A DNA stretch of 64,000 bases from positions 11,415 to 75,414 of the forward strand of contig CAKSIN010000012.1 of NCBI GenBank assembly GCA_934463115.1. The letters are read 5' to 3'. Position numbers and translations under genes: made by a program. The notes under the pieces were generated by a model. That model was not told where the DNA came from and ran no database searches. It saw nothing but the letters and a program-made list of their open reading frames with translations. Origin of the DNA: an uncultured Clostridia bacterium. GTDB taxonomy: Bacteria > Bacillota > Clostridia > UMGS1810. Position 1 is the stretch's first letter; every line of letters starts with the position of its first letter. Below, piece by piece: positions 1-7,767 of the stretch.

Positions 1-678
1 GACAAACTTGCAGACGAAGGATATACGCTTGAAATTAAGGTTTATGACGATTATGTTCTTCCGAACAAAGCGCTTAATGACGGTGAACTTGATGCAAACT
101 ATTTCCAGCACAAGCCGTATCTTGACAGCTTCAATAAATCAAACAAGACAGATTTGGTTTCTGCCGGTGCAATTCACTATGAGCCGTTCGGAGTATACGG
201 AAAAGATGTTTCTGATCTTTCGAAATTAAAGTCGGGTGCAACAATTGTTATCCCCGCAGACGACAGCAATGAGACACGTGCACTTCTTTTGCTCAAACAG
301 GAAGGACTCATTACTCTTCCCGATGACGCGAGTGCTGCAAAAGGTGTTACAACTCATGATATAGTTGATAACGGCGGATACGATATAAAGGCGGTTCAGG
401 CCGAGACAGTACCTGCACAGCTTAAAAACTGCGATTCCGGTTCAATTGCCGTAATTAACGGAAATTATGCCATTCAGGCAGGACTGAGTATCAAAGACGC
501 TCTTGCAACAGAAGACGTAAACGGCGATGCAGCAAAAACGTATGCAAATATAATCGCTGTAAAAAAAGGTAACGAATCTTCCGAAAAAACAAAGGCACTT
601 TTGAACGCGCTTGAAAGTGAAGACGTAAAGAAATTCATTGAAGACAAATATGAGGGTGCAGTAGTATCAATGCACTAA
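1..678 (+). CDS. metQ: MetQ/NlpA-family methionine-type ABC transporter substrate-binding lipoprotein (5' truncated)
   Basis: The reading frame is open from the first base, so the start, signal peptide and lipobox lie outside the window; 225 residues remain of a family usually about 270 long. The visible part matches the NlpA/Lipoprotein_9 fold: an ANYFQHKPYL segment near residues 38-47, IHYEPFGVY near 57-65, and a late block resembling YANIIAVKKGN. Family members sit on the outer face of the membrane and deliver methionine or related amino acids to a MetN-MetI transporter; those genes would be expected just upstream. A terminator follows directly, so this is the last gene of its operon. Family assignment is firm; the exact ligand is inferred. 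Confidence 0.88.
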   Translation, partial: DKLADEGYTLEIKVYDDYVLPNKALNDGELDANYFQHKPYLDSFNKSNKTDLVSAGAIHYEPFGVYGKDVSDLSKLKSGATIVIPADDSNETRALLLLKQEGLITLPDDASAAKGVTTHDIVDNGGYDIKAVQAETVPAQLKNCDSGSIAVINGNYAIQAGLSIKDALATEDVNGDAAKTYANIIAVKKGNESSEKTKALLNALESEDVKKFIEDKYEGAVVSMH

Positions 679-697
679 TATAAACCCATAAAACAAG

Positions 698-732
698 AAT
701 ATCCGTATGTGTTATATATACGGATATTTTTG
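698..732 (+). terminator. Intrinsic terminator after metQ-type gene
   Basis: An 11-bp perfect inverted repeat (AATATCCGTAT at 698-708 pairing with 718-728) with a 9-nt loop ends in a run of five T. It sits 20 bases after the metQ-type stop codon and before the next ribosome binding site. Confidence 0.85.
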
Positions 733-760
733 CGGTGATACATAATAGGGGATGAATTAA

Positions 761-1627
761 TTGGTTTATTTGCTTATAGCGGTTTTTGCCGGCGCTTGCA
801 AAGGCTTTTGCGGAAAAATGATAAGCGGCAAAATTGAAAGCGTATCCGACAGTATAATTATGAGTGTAATACGAATGATTTTCTGCTGCATTATCGGTGT
901 GATTTTTGTAATTGCGCAATCCGGTTCGTTTGTACTCGACAGAACTGCACTTGGCATATGTGTTTTTTCGGGTGTTTCAATGTCTGTGTTCCTTATATCA
1001 TGGCTGATTGCCGCCAAAAGCGGTGCATATATGTTGATCAGTGCATTTACAACGGCATCGTTTATCGTTACGACAGCTTTTGGATTTTTAGTTTTTAAGG
1101 AATCTGTTACGATAAAACAACTAATGGGCATGGTTATGATTATTGTTGCAATTATGCTGCTTATAAAATACAATAATAGGATAAAATCGCGTTTGACGGT
1201 GTATGACTATGTTATGTTGGTTATTGTACTGATTTTCCAGGGATTGACCAGTGTTTCGCAAAAAATGTATACTGCATGGGTACCGGGAGCAAACAAAGCT
1301 GTATTCAATTTTTATACATTTTTAATTACATTCGTTATTCTCGGATTAAGCCTTCCGTTGTTTAGCAAAAATGGGATTAAGCCCAATTTTAAAATTAAAT
1401 CAGTTATAATATACATAGCTGTTATGGCTGTTATGCTGTTTCTCAATTCATATTTTATGACAGCTGCAACCGAAGAAATGTCATCAATTATTCTGTTCCC
1501 GATGAACAACGTACTGTCGCTTGCGGCATCGACGATCATGGCATCTGTTTTCTTTAAAGAAAAATTAACTGCGACAAGTGCTGCCGGAATAGTTTGTACA
1601 TTTATTGCTGTACTTTTAACACGATAA
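761..1627 (+). CDS. DMT-superfamily (EamA-like) membrane transporter
   Basis: 288 residues, almost entirely hydrophobic, with about ten predicted membrane segments arranged as two similar halves, as in drug/metabolite transporters of the EamA type. The second half begins near the DYVMLVIVLIFQG segment. The start is TTG at 761, chosen because AGGGGATG lies about 8 bases upstream and no ATG follows soon after. Members of this superfamily export or import small metabolites through the cytoplasmic membrane; the substrate cannot be read from sequence. It is followed after 26 bases by the lactonase-like gene, and no terminator separates them, so the two are probably co-transcribed. Confidence 0.82.
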   Translation: MVYLLIAVFAGACKGFCGKMISGKIESVSDSIIMSVIRMIFCCIIGVIFVIAQSGSFVLDRTALGICVFSGVSMSVFLISWLIAAKSGAYMLISAFTTASFIVTTAFGFLVFKESVTIKQLMGMVMIIVAIMLLIKYNNRIKSRLTVYDYVMLVIVLIFQGLTSVSQKMYTAWVPGANKAVFNFYTFLITFVILGLSLPLFSKNGIKPNFKIKSVIIYIAVMAVMLFLNSYFMTAATEEMSSIILFPMNNVLSLAASTIMASVFFKEKLTATSAAGIVCTFIAVLLTR

Positions 1628-1653
1628 TTGAAAATGAATAAGGAGTTTTTATT

Positions 1654-2619
1654 ATGGAAACAAATTTTTATATATCATCCTGCTGTGAAAACGGGGGAAT
1701 ATATCATTATGTAATGTCGGACGATGGAGAAGTTGAATTCCGCAAAAAAACAAATTGCAAAAATCCTATGTATGCCGTTATAGATAATGACAAAATGTAC
1801 ACAATACTCCGTGATCCGTTCAGCACGAATACAGAGAGCGGAATAACATATTATGATGTTAATTCTGACGGAACCTTATCTGATGCGGCACATGAAATAA
1901 TTTCCACAAAAGGCGAGGTTTGCTGTCACCTGTGCGTTGATTCATCGAATGTATATGCTGTAAATTACATATCCGGAAGTGTAATTAAATTACCGGACAG
2001 ACTGGTAGTACACCACGGAAGCGGCCCTAATACAAAGCGGCAGGATAAAGCGCACGCGCATTTTGTTTCTGTATCACCAAGCGGTGAATATGTGTATGTT
2101 GTGGATCTCGGTATGGATAAAATCATGACATATGATAAAGACCTGAATTTTGTTTTAAGCACATCTGCACCGGCAGGTATCGGTCCGAGACATCTTGCTT
2201 TCAGCGATGACGGAAAATACGCTTTTTGCATAAATGAGCTTGATTCATCGGTTTCAGTATATCTGATATCGGGAAGCGAACTTATTTTGAAACAAACAAT
2301 TTCAACTTTGCCGGAAGGATGCGGAATAAAAAATACAGCGGCAGCAATACGTTTCAGAGACGGTCATGTGTATGCCTCAAACCGCGGACATAATTCTATT
2401 GCATGTTTTGAGTTTGCAAACAATGAACTTGTATTAAAGCATATTGTTGACTGCGGCGGGGCAGGACCGCGTGATTTTAATTTTGTAGGAGATAATTACA
2501 TTGTCTGCACAAACGAAAACAGCAACAATGTTACATTTTTCAAGATGGATAATGATAATCTTGAAAAACTTGACTTTGAACTTAAAGATATAACCGGGGC
2601 ACTCTGCGTTACCGTGTAA
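1654..2619 (+). CDS. Lactonase family (YbhE/YkgB-type) beta-propeller protein, possible 6-phosphogluconolactonase
   Basis: 321 residues without signal peptide, start ATG after an AAGGAG site. The sequence is a seven-bladed propeller of the lactonase family: recurring blade motifs include HFVSVSPSGEYVYVVDLG, GPRHLAFSDDGKYAFCINE and GPRDFNFVGDNYIVCTNE. In Bacillus and E. coli this family hydrolyses 6-phosphogluconolactone in the oxidative pentose phosphate pathway, but many homologues act on other lactones or have unknown roles. No zwf or gnd homologue is in the window, so the pathway is not supported by context. Probably translated from the same transcript as the preceding DMT transporter. It converges on the SDR gene through a shared terminator. 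Confidence 0.8.
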   Translation: METNFYISSCCENGGIYHYVMSDDGEVEFRKKTNCKNPMYAVIDNDKMYTILRDPFSTNTESGITYYDVNSDGTLSDAAHEIISTKGEVCCHLCVDSSNVYAVNYISGSVIKLPDRLVVHHGSGPNTKRQDKAHAHFVSVSPSGEYVYVVDLGMDKIMTYDKDLNFVLSTSAPAGIGPRHLAFSDDGKYAFCINELDSSVSVYLISGSELILKQTISTLPEGCGIKNTAAAIRFRDGHVYASNRGHNSIACFEFANNELVLKHIVDCGGAGPRDFNFVGDNYIVCTNENSNNVTFFKMDNDNLEKLDFELKDITGALCVTV

Positions 2620-2633
2620 AGATATTGCAGAAA

Positions 2634-2676
2634 AATGACTTGCGGCAAAACACAATCCGTTTTGCCGCAAGTCATT
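2634..2676. terminator. Bidirectional terminator between convergent lactonase and SDR genes
   Basis: An 18-bp perfect inverted repeat (2634-2651 with 2659-2676; left arm AATGACTTGCGGCAAAAC) with a 7-nt loop. T-rich sequence follows on the plus strand. The right arm ends at the last base of the SDR stop codon. It can serve both genes. Confidence 0.85.
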
Positions 2677-3431
2677 TATTTTGTCTCTTTTTTGTGTTGA
2701 CATCTGTACGTTATTTCCGACAAAATGCCGTCCGGTACAATATGTGAAAATCCGATTGCGAGTTTCATTTTTGCGCCCGGAATAATAACCGTTTTACCGG
2801 CAAACATCTTGTTGATTGCATACTTTGCAACGTATTTGCTGCTGAGACCTTTTAATGAAAAACGAACGTTCGCGACAGAATCAAATTCGGTATTGACAGG
2901 TCCGGGGCATAATGCGGATACACAGACATTTTTCCCGTCTTTTTTTATTTCCTTTGCAACGGCTTGGGTAAGACGTAAAACATACGATTTTGTCGCATAG
3001 TATGTTGCCAAAAGAGGTCCCATCATAAAACCTGCCGATGATGCGACATTCATTATATACCCATGGTTGTTTTTCAGAAAGTCGTTTAAAAAAAGCTTGA
3101 AAAGAATATGCATGCTTTTAACATTAAGATTTATCATATCGATTTCACGCTCAAGCGGTATATCGCAAAACTTCCCGAATGCGCCAAAACCGGCGTTATT
3201 GATAAAAATGTCAATTCCTTCGTCTTTCACGGTCTCGTACAATCTATAGCATTCTTCTTCGCGGCTCAGGTCGGCACATATCGGATGCACCTCGGATTTA
3301 ATTTCTTTTTTTAACTCTTCAAGGCGTTCGGTGCGCCTTGCGACGGCATATATATCATATCCCATATTTCCAAGCATAACAGCCATATCACGGCCTATTC
3401 CTGAACTTGCTCCGGTTATAAGTGCTTTCAT
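2676..3431 (-). CDS. Short-chain dehydrogenase/reductase (classical SDR)
   Basis: 251 residues. The Rossmann glycine motif TGASSGIG (residues 6-13), the NNAG motif, and the catalytic Ser ... Tyr-x3-Lys (ASS ... YYATK) are intact, so an NAD(P)H-dependent oxidoreductase is expected; R33/R34 after beta-2 suggest NADPH preference. It resembles the DltE/YqjQ-like group of cytosolic SDRs, with unknown substrate. The start ATG at 3429-3431 has a GGAGG site 11 bases upstream and its own near-perfect sigma-A promoter. Single-gene unit, terminated by the hairpin it shares with the lactonase gene. Confidence 0.88.
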   Translation of the reverse strand: MKALITGASSGIGRDMAVMLGNMGYDIYAVARRTERLEELKKEIKSEVHPICADLSREEECYRLYETVKDEGIDIFINNAGFGAFGKFCDIPLEREIDMINLNVKSMHILFKLFLNDFLKNNHGYIMNVASSAGFMMGPLLATYYATKSYVLRLTQAVAKEIKKDGKNVCVSALCPGPVNTEFDSVANVRFSLKGLSSKYVAKYAINKMFAGKTVIIPGAKMKLAIGFSHIVPDGILSEITYRCQHKKETK

Positions 3432-3473
3432 ATATCTTTATACCTCCGAACATATTTGACATCTCTGTATATA

Positions 3474-3502
3474 ATTGTATCACATTAAGTTATTTATGTC
3501 AA
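3474..3502 (-). promoter_or_regulatory. Sigma-A promoter of the SDR gene
   Basis: On the minus strand TTGACA (3497-3502) and TACAAT (3474-3479) are separated by exactly 17 bases. The -10 box lies 42 bases ahead of the SDR start codon, with GGAGG in between. Confidence 0.8.
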
Positions 3503-3592
3503 AGTATTGATTTAAATTTATATTACAAACTGCATATCCGCCGATAAAGCAAATATAAATAATAATATATTAAAATAGTCGGAGGATATGTC

Positions 3593-4387
3593 ATGAAGTT
3601 ATATGTTGTTACAGCGAAAAAATTATTGAGCAGCGTCCTCGTTTTTGCGGCACTTTTAGCGGCAATATGCCTGAATTATAATCAAGCAAAAAGCGTATTT
3701 AATAATGAATCATCACGTAAGCTGCCTATTTATAATGTTCAGCGCGATGATAAAGTTTGCGCAATATCGTTTGATGCGGCGTGGGGAAACGAAGATACAC
3801 ATGACTTAGTTGAAATATTAAAAAATTATAATGTTAAAGCAACATTTTTTGTTGTCGGCGATTGGGTAGATAAATATCCCGAATCCGTAAAAGAACTTTC
3901 TGATGCAGGGCATGATATTATGAACCATTCTGACACTCATCCGCATATGACACAAATTTCAAAAGAAAAAATGATATCAGAGGTGACGGAGTGCGACAAT
4001 AAAATAGAAAAAATAACCGGAGTAAAACCAACACTGTTCCGTCCGCCTTACGGTGATTATAACGACAACGTTGTTACAACGCTGAAAGAAATAGGACATT
4101 ATACAATCCAATGGGATGTTGATTCGCTTGACTGGAAAGATTTATCGGCAGATGAAATATACAATCGTGTAACAAAAAATGTTAAAAACGGTTCGATTGT
4201 TTTGTTTCACAATGCCGCCAAACATACACCGGAAGCACTTCCGAAAATAATAGAAAAGCTTCAAAGCGACGGATTTAAGATAATTAAAATAAATGATTTG
4301 ATATATAAAGATAATTATTATATGAATACCGCAGGAACACAAATCCCGATACAAAAGGAAATTTCCACGGAACCTGATGTTGAATAA
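3593..4387 (+). CDS. Polysaccharide deacetylase, PdaB-like (NodB homology domain)
   Basis: 264 residues. Residues about 10-28 form one N-terminal membrane anchor or signal, followed by a NodB domain. Motif 1 is SFDAAWG (D61), the variant typical of PdaB and related sporulation deacetylases rather than the usual TFDDG. Motif 2 is HSDTHPHM with metal ligands H112 and H116, motif 3 is RPPYG (150-154), and the late LFHN motif is present. It would de-N-acetylate peptidoglycan or another amino-sugar polymer outside the membrane; PdaB itself acts in spore cortex maturation, but no other sporulation gene is nearby. Start chosen by the GGAGG eight bases upstream. No convincing sigma-A promoter is seen in the divergent gap, which would suit a sporulation sigma factor (inference). 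Confidence 0.85.
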   Translation: MKLYVVTAKKLLSSVLVFAALLAAICLNYNQAKSVFNNESSRKLPIYNVQRDDKVCAISFDAAWGNEDTHDLVEILKNYNVKATFFVVGDWVDKYPESVKELSDAGHDIMNHSDTHPHMTQISKEKMISEVTECDNKIEKITGVKPTLFRPPYGDYNDNVVTTLKEIGHYTIQWDVDSLDWKDLSADEIYNRVTKNVKNGSIVLFHNAAKHTPEALPKIIEKLQSDGFKIIKINDLIYKDNYYMNTAGTQIPIQKEISTEPDVE

Positions 4388-4436
4388 TATTGCTTGATAC
4401 ACTGTTTTTATACATACAAATATCATTATATCATGA

Positions 4437-4482
4437 CAAACGCTTCAAATGTCAATATATACCTTGACATTTGAAGCGTTTG
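4437..4482. repeat. Perfect 19-bp inverted repeat overlapping the sugar-nucleotide operon promoter
   Basis: CAAACGCTTCAAATGTCAA (4437-4455) is the exact reverse complement of 4464-4482, with an 8-base spacer. The right arm contains the whole -35 hexamer and most of the spacer of the downstream promoter. No T-run follows either arm, so it does not look like an intrinsic terminator. It is best read as an operator for a dimeric or tetrameric regulator. On the minus strand the left arm also begins with TTGACA, and TATAAT lies 19 bases further on (4425-4430), so the element is nearly symmetric as a promoter as well. Confidence 0.75.
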
Positions 4483-4492
4483 GTGTTATACT
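4464..4492 (+). promoter_or_regulatory. Sigma-A promoter of the HTH-kinase/UDP-uronate operon
   Basis: TTGACA at 4464-4469 and TATACT at 4487-4492 with a 17-base spacer. The -35 box and most of the spacer lie in the right arm of the 19-bp palindrome, so a protein bound there should block RNA polymerase. The first start codon is 31 bases downstream of the -10 box. Confidence 0.82.
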
Positions 4493-4522
4493 AAGACATA
4501 TGTTTTTATAGGACGGTGCAAT

Positions 4523-5929
4523 ATGGAATATATAAATGTTCGTGACGCGGCAGCAAAATGGAATGTTCCCGAACGAAAGGTTACGTCACTTTGCCGCAGC
4601 GGGAAAATAATCGGAGCTAATAAGGACGGCAAAAATTGGTTTGTACCGAGCGATGCTGCACTGCCGCCGGACGGCCGCACAAAAGACAGCATATCTGCGG
4701 CAGTGTCCGAAACGCGTACGACAGTAACGCACTTTACCGAGAATGGCGCAACACGAAATGTAATAGACAATTTTGAAAAGAAATATAATAAATGCCCTGA
4801 ACATACAGCATTCACACCGTACAGAATTTGTCCGCTCGGAGCGCATTCCGATCATCAGCTGGGCAAGATAACAGGGTTTGCCATAGATAAGGGCATACAC
4901 ATCGCTTACGGTGCAAAACAAAACGGCGTAATTGAAATTGCTTCGCTTCAATTTCCGAAACGTGCACAATGGCATGTAAACTCAACACCGCCACAACGCC
5001 AGGGAGATTGGGCGGATCATCTTCGCGGCGCAACGATAGCATTAAACCGCAGATATACACTGCGCGTCGGATTGTGCGCAGTGCTCGACGGCGAACTGCC
5101 TATCGGCGGTCTTTCATCGTCAGCGGCAGTGATAATAACGTTTTTGTCGGCACTGTGTCACTTGAATAACATATCACTCACACCGCAGGAAATGATTGAT
5201 ATATCAAAAGAAGCCGAAAATAAATATGTAGGTGTTTCATGCGGCAAGCTTGACCAATCATGCGAGATATACTGCCGCAAAGACAAGCTTTTGTATATGG
5301 ATATGAAAGATGACAGCTACGAATTGATACCGACACCTGACAATATGAAACCGTATGAAATTGTGATTTTTTTCTCGGGTTTGGAGCGTTCTCTTGCCGG
5401 TTCGAAATTTAATATGCGAGTTGATGAATGCCGCAGTGCGGCATATGCTCTTATGGCGTACGCCGGCATGGATTATGGAAAATTTGAAGATACATATCTG
5501 CGCGATGTTCCGCTTGATGTTTTTTTGAAATACAAAGACAGACTTCCGGAAAACTGGGCAAAGAGAGCAACACATTGGTACACGGAATTTGAACGTGTTG
5601 AACGCGGAGCCGAGGCATGGCGGCACGGAGATATCGGGCAATTCGGTAAACTGTCTTTTGAAAGCGGTGCATCTTCTGTAAATGACTGGGAAACCGGTTC
5701 GCCGGAACTCATCAAGTTGTACGATATCATGACTCATACCGACGGAATATACGGCGGACGGTTTTCAGGGGCAGGATTTAAAGGATGCTGCATGGCTATC
5801 ATTGATCCTGCATACAGAGAGCATATACTCGAGAGTGTAGAAAACGAATATCTCTCTGAATTTCCGAGATTAAAAAACAAATACAGTGCTCATATCTGCA
5901 AAAGTGCAGACGGTGTGCATTTGAAATAA
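4523..5929 (+). CDS. GHMP-family sugar kinase (galacturonokinase/galactokinase-like) with N-terminal helix-turn-helix domain
   Basis: 468 residues, two parts. Residues 1 to about 55 form a small excisionase/MerR-like helix-turn-helix (INVRDAAAKWNVPERKV, then CRSGKI and GKNWFVPSDA), a DNA-binding module common in Firmicutes. Residues about 75-468 are a complete GHMP kinase: the sugar-binding motif PYRICPLGAHSDHQ (about 99-112), ATP-binding GGLSSSAA near 195, and the C-terminal GGRFSGAGFKGCC near 411. The first motif reads CPLGAHSDH rather than the galactokinase form GEHTDY; from memory this resembles plant galacturonokinases, so the substrate may be galacturonate. Predicted reaction: sugar plus ATP to sugar-1-phosphate in the cytoplasm. 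First gene of a four-gene operon. Substrate and any regulatory function are inference; the domain fusion is seen directly. Confidence 0.78.
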   Translation: MEYINVRDAAAKWNVPERKVTSLCRSGKIIGANKDGKNWFVPSDAALPPDGRTKDSISAAVSETRTTVTHFTENGATRNVIDNFEKKYNKCPEHTAFTPYRICPLGAHSDHQLGKITGFAIDKGIHIAYGAKQNGVIEIASLQFPKRAQWHVNSTPPQRQGDWADHLRGATIALNRRYTLRVGLCAVLDGELPIGGLSSSAAVIITFLSALCHLNNISLTPQEMIDISKEAENKYVGVSCGKLDQSCEIYCRKDKLLYMDMKDDSYELIPTPDNMKPYEIVIFFSGLERSLAGSKFNMRVDECRSAAYALMAYAGMDYGKFEDTYLRDVPLDVFLKYKDRLPENWAKRATHWYTEFERVERGAEAWRHGDIGQFGKLSFESGASSVNDWETGSPELIKLYDIMTHTDGIYGGRFSGAGFKGCCMAIIDPAYREHILESVENEYLSEFPRLKNKYSAHICKSADGVHLK

Positions 5930-5942
5930 CGGAGGTGTACAT

Positions 5943-6683
5943 ATGAAATGTTTAATTCTTGCGGCCGGATATGCCACACGGCTGTATCCGCTTACGGAAA
6001 ATTTTCCCAAGCCGCTTCTTGAAGTGGGCGGGAAACCGATTTTGAACTGGTTAACTGAAGATATAGAAACAACCGGTAAGGTTAACGAGTACATTGTTGT
6101 CACAAACCATAAATTTGCTCATTTCTTTGAAAAATGGGCTAATGAACTTTCGTATAACATTACGGTTGTTGATGACGGTACCGAATCGAACGAAACACGT
6201 CTCGGCGCTGTTAAAGATATTGACTATGCAATTAAAAAGCTGCACATCGAAGATGAATTGATAGTTATTGCAGGGGATAATCTGCTTGATTTCAGCATGA
6301 ACAAGTTTGTCAGATATTTCCGTGAAAAGCTGTCTTCGTGTGTTATGCGCTATTATGAAGAAGACGAAAAGCGGCTTAAAAAATCCGGAGTAATCGAAAT
6401 AGATGAAAATGACAGAATAATCGGAATGGAAGAAAAACCGGAAAATCCAAAGTCACATTGGTGTTGCCCGCCCTTTTATTTTTTGATACGTCACGATGTT
6501 GAACTTATTGAAAAGGCTATAGAATTCGGATGCTCAACCGATGCACCGGGAAGTTATATAGCATGGCTCAGCAAACGAACAGAGGTAAATGCAATGGAAA
6601 TGCCGGGCAAACGATATGACATTGGAAATATAGAAAGTTACAACGATGTACAAAGAGAATATAAGGGGATAGTGAACGAATGA
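5943..6683 (+). CDS. Sugar-1-phosphate nucleotidyltransferase
   Basis: 246 residues, a single nucleotidyl-transferase domain of the GlmU-N/RmlA type. The signature LAAGYATRL ... PKPLL (residues 6-25) holds the NTP-binding Gly-x-x-Thr-Arg and the catalytic Pro-Lys. An AGDN motif near residue 114 supplies the Mg-binding acid, and EEKP near 164 lies in the substrate pocket. No hexapeptide acyltransferase domain follows. The gene starts 13 bases after the kinase with GGAGGTG upstream and overlaps the epimerase start by four bases. By position it should take the kinase product, a uronic acid or hexose 1-phosphate, to a nucleotide sugar; UTP as the donor is inferred from the downstream UDP-sugar enzymes. 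Confidence 0.85.
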   Translation: MKCLILAAGYATRLYPLTENFPKPLLEVGGKPILNWLTEDIETTGKVNEYIVVTNHKFAHFFEKWANELSYNITVVDDGTESNETRLGAVKDIDYAIKKLHIEDELIVIAGDNLLDFSMNKFVRYFREKLSSCVMRYYEEDEKRLKKSGVIEIDENDRIIGMEEKPENPKSHWCCPPFYFLIRHDVELIEKAIEFGCSTDAPGSYIAWLSKRTEVNAMEMPGKRYDIGNIESYNDVQREYKGIVNE

Positions 6684-7744
6684 ACAATTTAGATTTAAAC
6701 GGAAAAAAATTACTTGTGACGGGAGCGGCAGGTTTTATTGGGGCAAATCTTGTTACCGAGCTTATGAAAACATTAACCGAAGCTGAAATTGTCGGTCTTG
6801 ATAGCATGAATGACTATTATGATGTATCAATAAAAGAATATCGGCTAAACGAAATAGATAAACTTTCAAAAGAAAATCAAGGTATAAAATGGACGTTTGT
6901 AAAAGGAAACATCGCCGACAAATCTTTGGTTGATGAACTTTTCAAGTCACACAAATTTGATATTGCGGTAAATCTTGCCGCACAGGCCGGAGTGCGTTAT
7001 TCAATAACCAATCCGGATGTTTACATCGAAAGCAATATTATTGGTTTTTATAACATACTCGAAGCATGCAGGAATAACCCTGTTGAGCACCTCGTATATG
7101 CATCTTCGTCATCGGTATACGGCTCGAACAAAAAAGTTCCGTACAGTGTGGAAGATAAAGTCGATAATCCGGTATCGTTGTATGCCGCAACAAAAAAGAG
7201 CAATGAACTGCTTGCTCACGCGTACAGCAAGCTCTATAATATACCGTCTACAGGTCTCAGGTTCTTCACGGTTTACGGTCCGGCAGGACGCCCGGATATG
7301 GCATATTTCGGATTCACAAACAAACTGCGTGCCGGCGAAACAATCAGGATTTTTAACTACGGCAATTGCAAACGCGATTTTACATACGTGGATGATATTG
7401 TAGAAGGTGTTAAAAGAGTAATGCAGTGCCCACCCGAAAAATCAAACGGTGATGACGGTTTGCCGCTTCCGCCTTATAAGGTGTATAACATTGGAAACAG
7501 TCACCCGGAAAATTTGCTTGATTTCGTTGATATTTTGCAGCGGGAGCTTATTTCGGCGGGCGTTTTACCGGCTGACTATGATTTTGAATCGCACAAAGAA
7601 TTGGTTCCGATGCAGCCGGGAGATGTGCCGGTTACATATGCCGATACATCGGCACTTGAAAACGATTTTGGTTTTAAACCGAGTACATCACTTCGTGACG
7701 GACTGAGAAAATTTGCCAAGTGGTATAAAGAATTTTATTGTTAA
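6680..7744 (+). CDS. NAD-dependent epimerase, UDP-glucuronate 4-epimerase type
   Basis: 354 residues, extended SDR fold. The NAD motif GAAGFIG is at residues 15-21; the catalytic Ser cluster ASSSS lies at 141-145 and Tyr168-x3-Lys172 in YAATK. The block VGLDSMNDYYDVSIK (about 38-52) and AAQAGVRYSITNPDVYIESN are characteristic of UDP-glucuronate 4-epimerases (GAE, Cap1J), which interconvert UDP-GlcA and UDP-GalA. RFFTVYGPAGRPDMA and RDFTYVDDI complete the family pattern. It starts in a four-base overlap with the nucleotidyltransferase, so the two are translationally coupled. A plain UDP-glucose 4-epimerase is less likely given the NDYYD block and the UDP-glucose dehydrogenase gene next door. 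Confidence 0.88.
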   Translation: MNNLDLNGKKLLVTGAAGFIGANLVTELMKTLTEAEIVGLDSMNDYYDVSIKEYRLNEIDKLSKENQGIKWTFVKGNIADKSLVDELFKSHKFDIAVNLAAQAGVRYSITNPDVYIESNIIGFYNILEACRNNPVEHLVYASSSSVYGSNKKVPYSVEDKVDNPVSLYAATKKSNELLAHAYSKLYNIPSTGLRFFTVYGPAGRPDMAYFGFTNKLRAGETIRIFNYGNCKRDFTYVDDIVEGVKRVMQCPPEKSNGDDGLPLPPYKVYNIGNSHPENLLDFVDILQRELISAGVLPADYDFESHKELVPMQPGDVPVTYADTSALENDFGFKPSTSLRDGLRKFAKWYKEFYC

Positions 7745-7767
7745 ATGATTTTATGGAGGATGAACAG

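Noticed and set aside
4437..4482. Palindrome as an intrinsic terminator of the deacetylase gene
   Set aside because: No T-run follows on either strand, and the right arm contains a consensus -35 box used with a correctly spaced -10 box.
5258..5737. Minus-strand 159-codon frame inside the kinase gene
   Set aside because: Shadow of the GHMP kinase; composition rich in Arg, Cys and Phe, no recognisable domain.
7738..7767. Upstream ATG for ugd giving ten extra residues
   Set aside because: It overlaps the epimerase end, lacks a ribosome site, and the family begins with the Rossmann strand MNIAVAGTGYVG at 7768.
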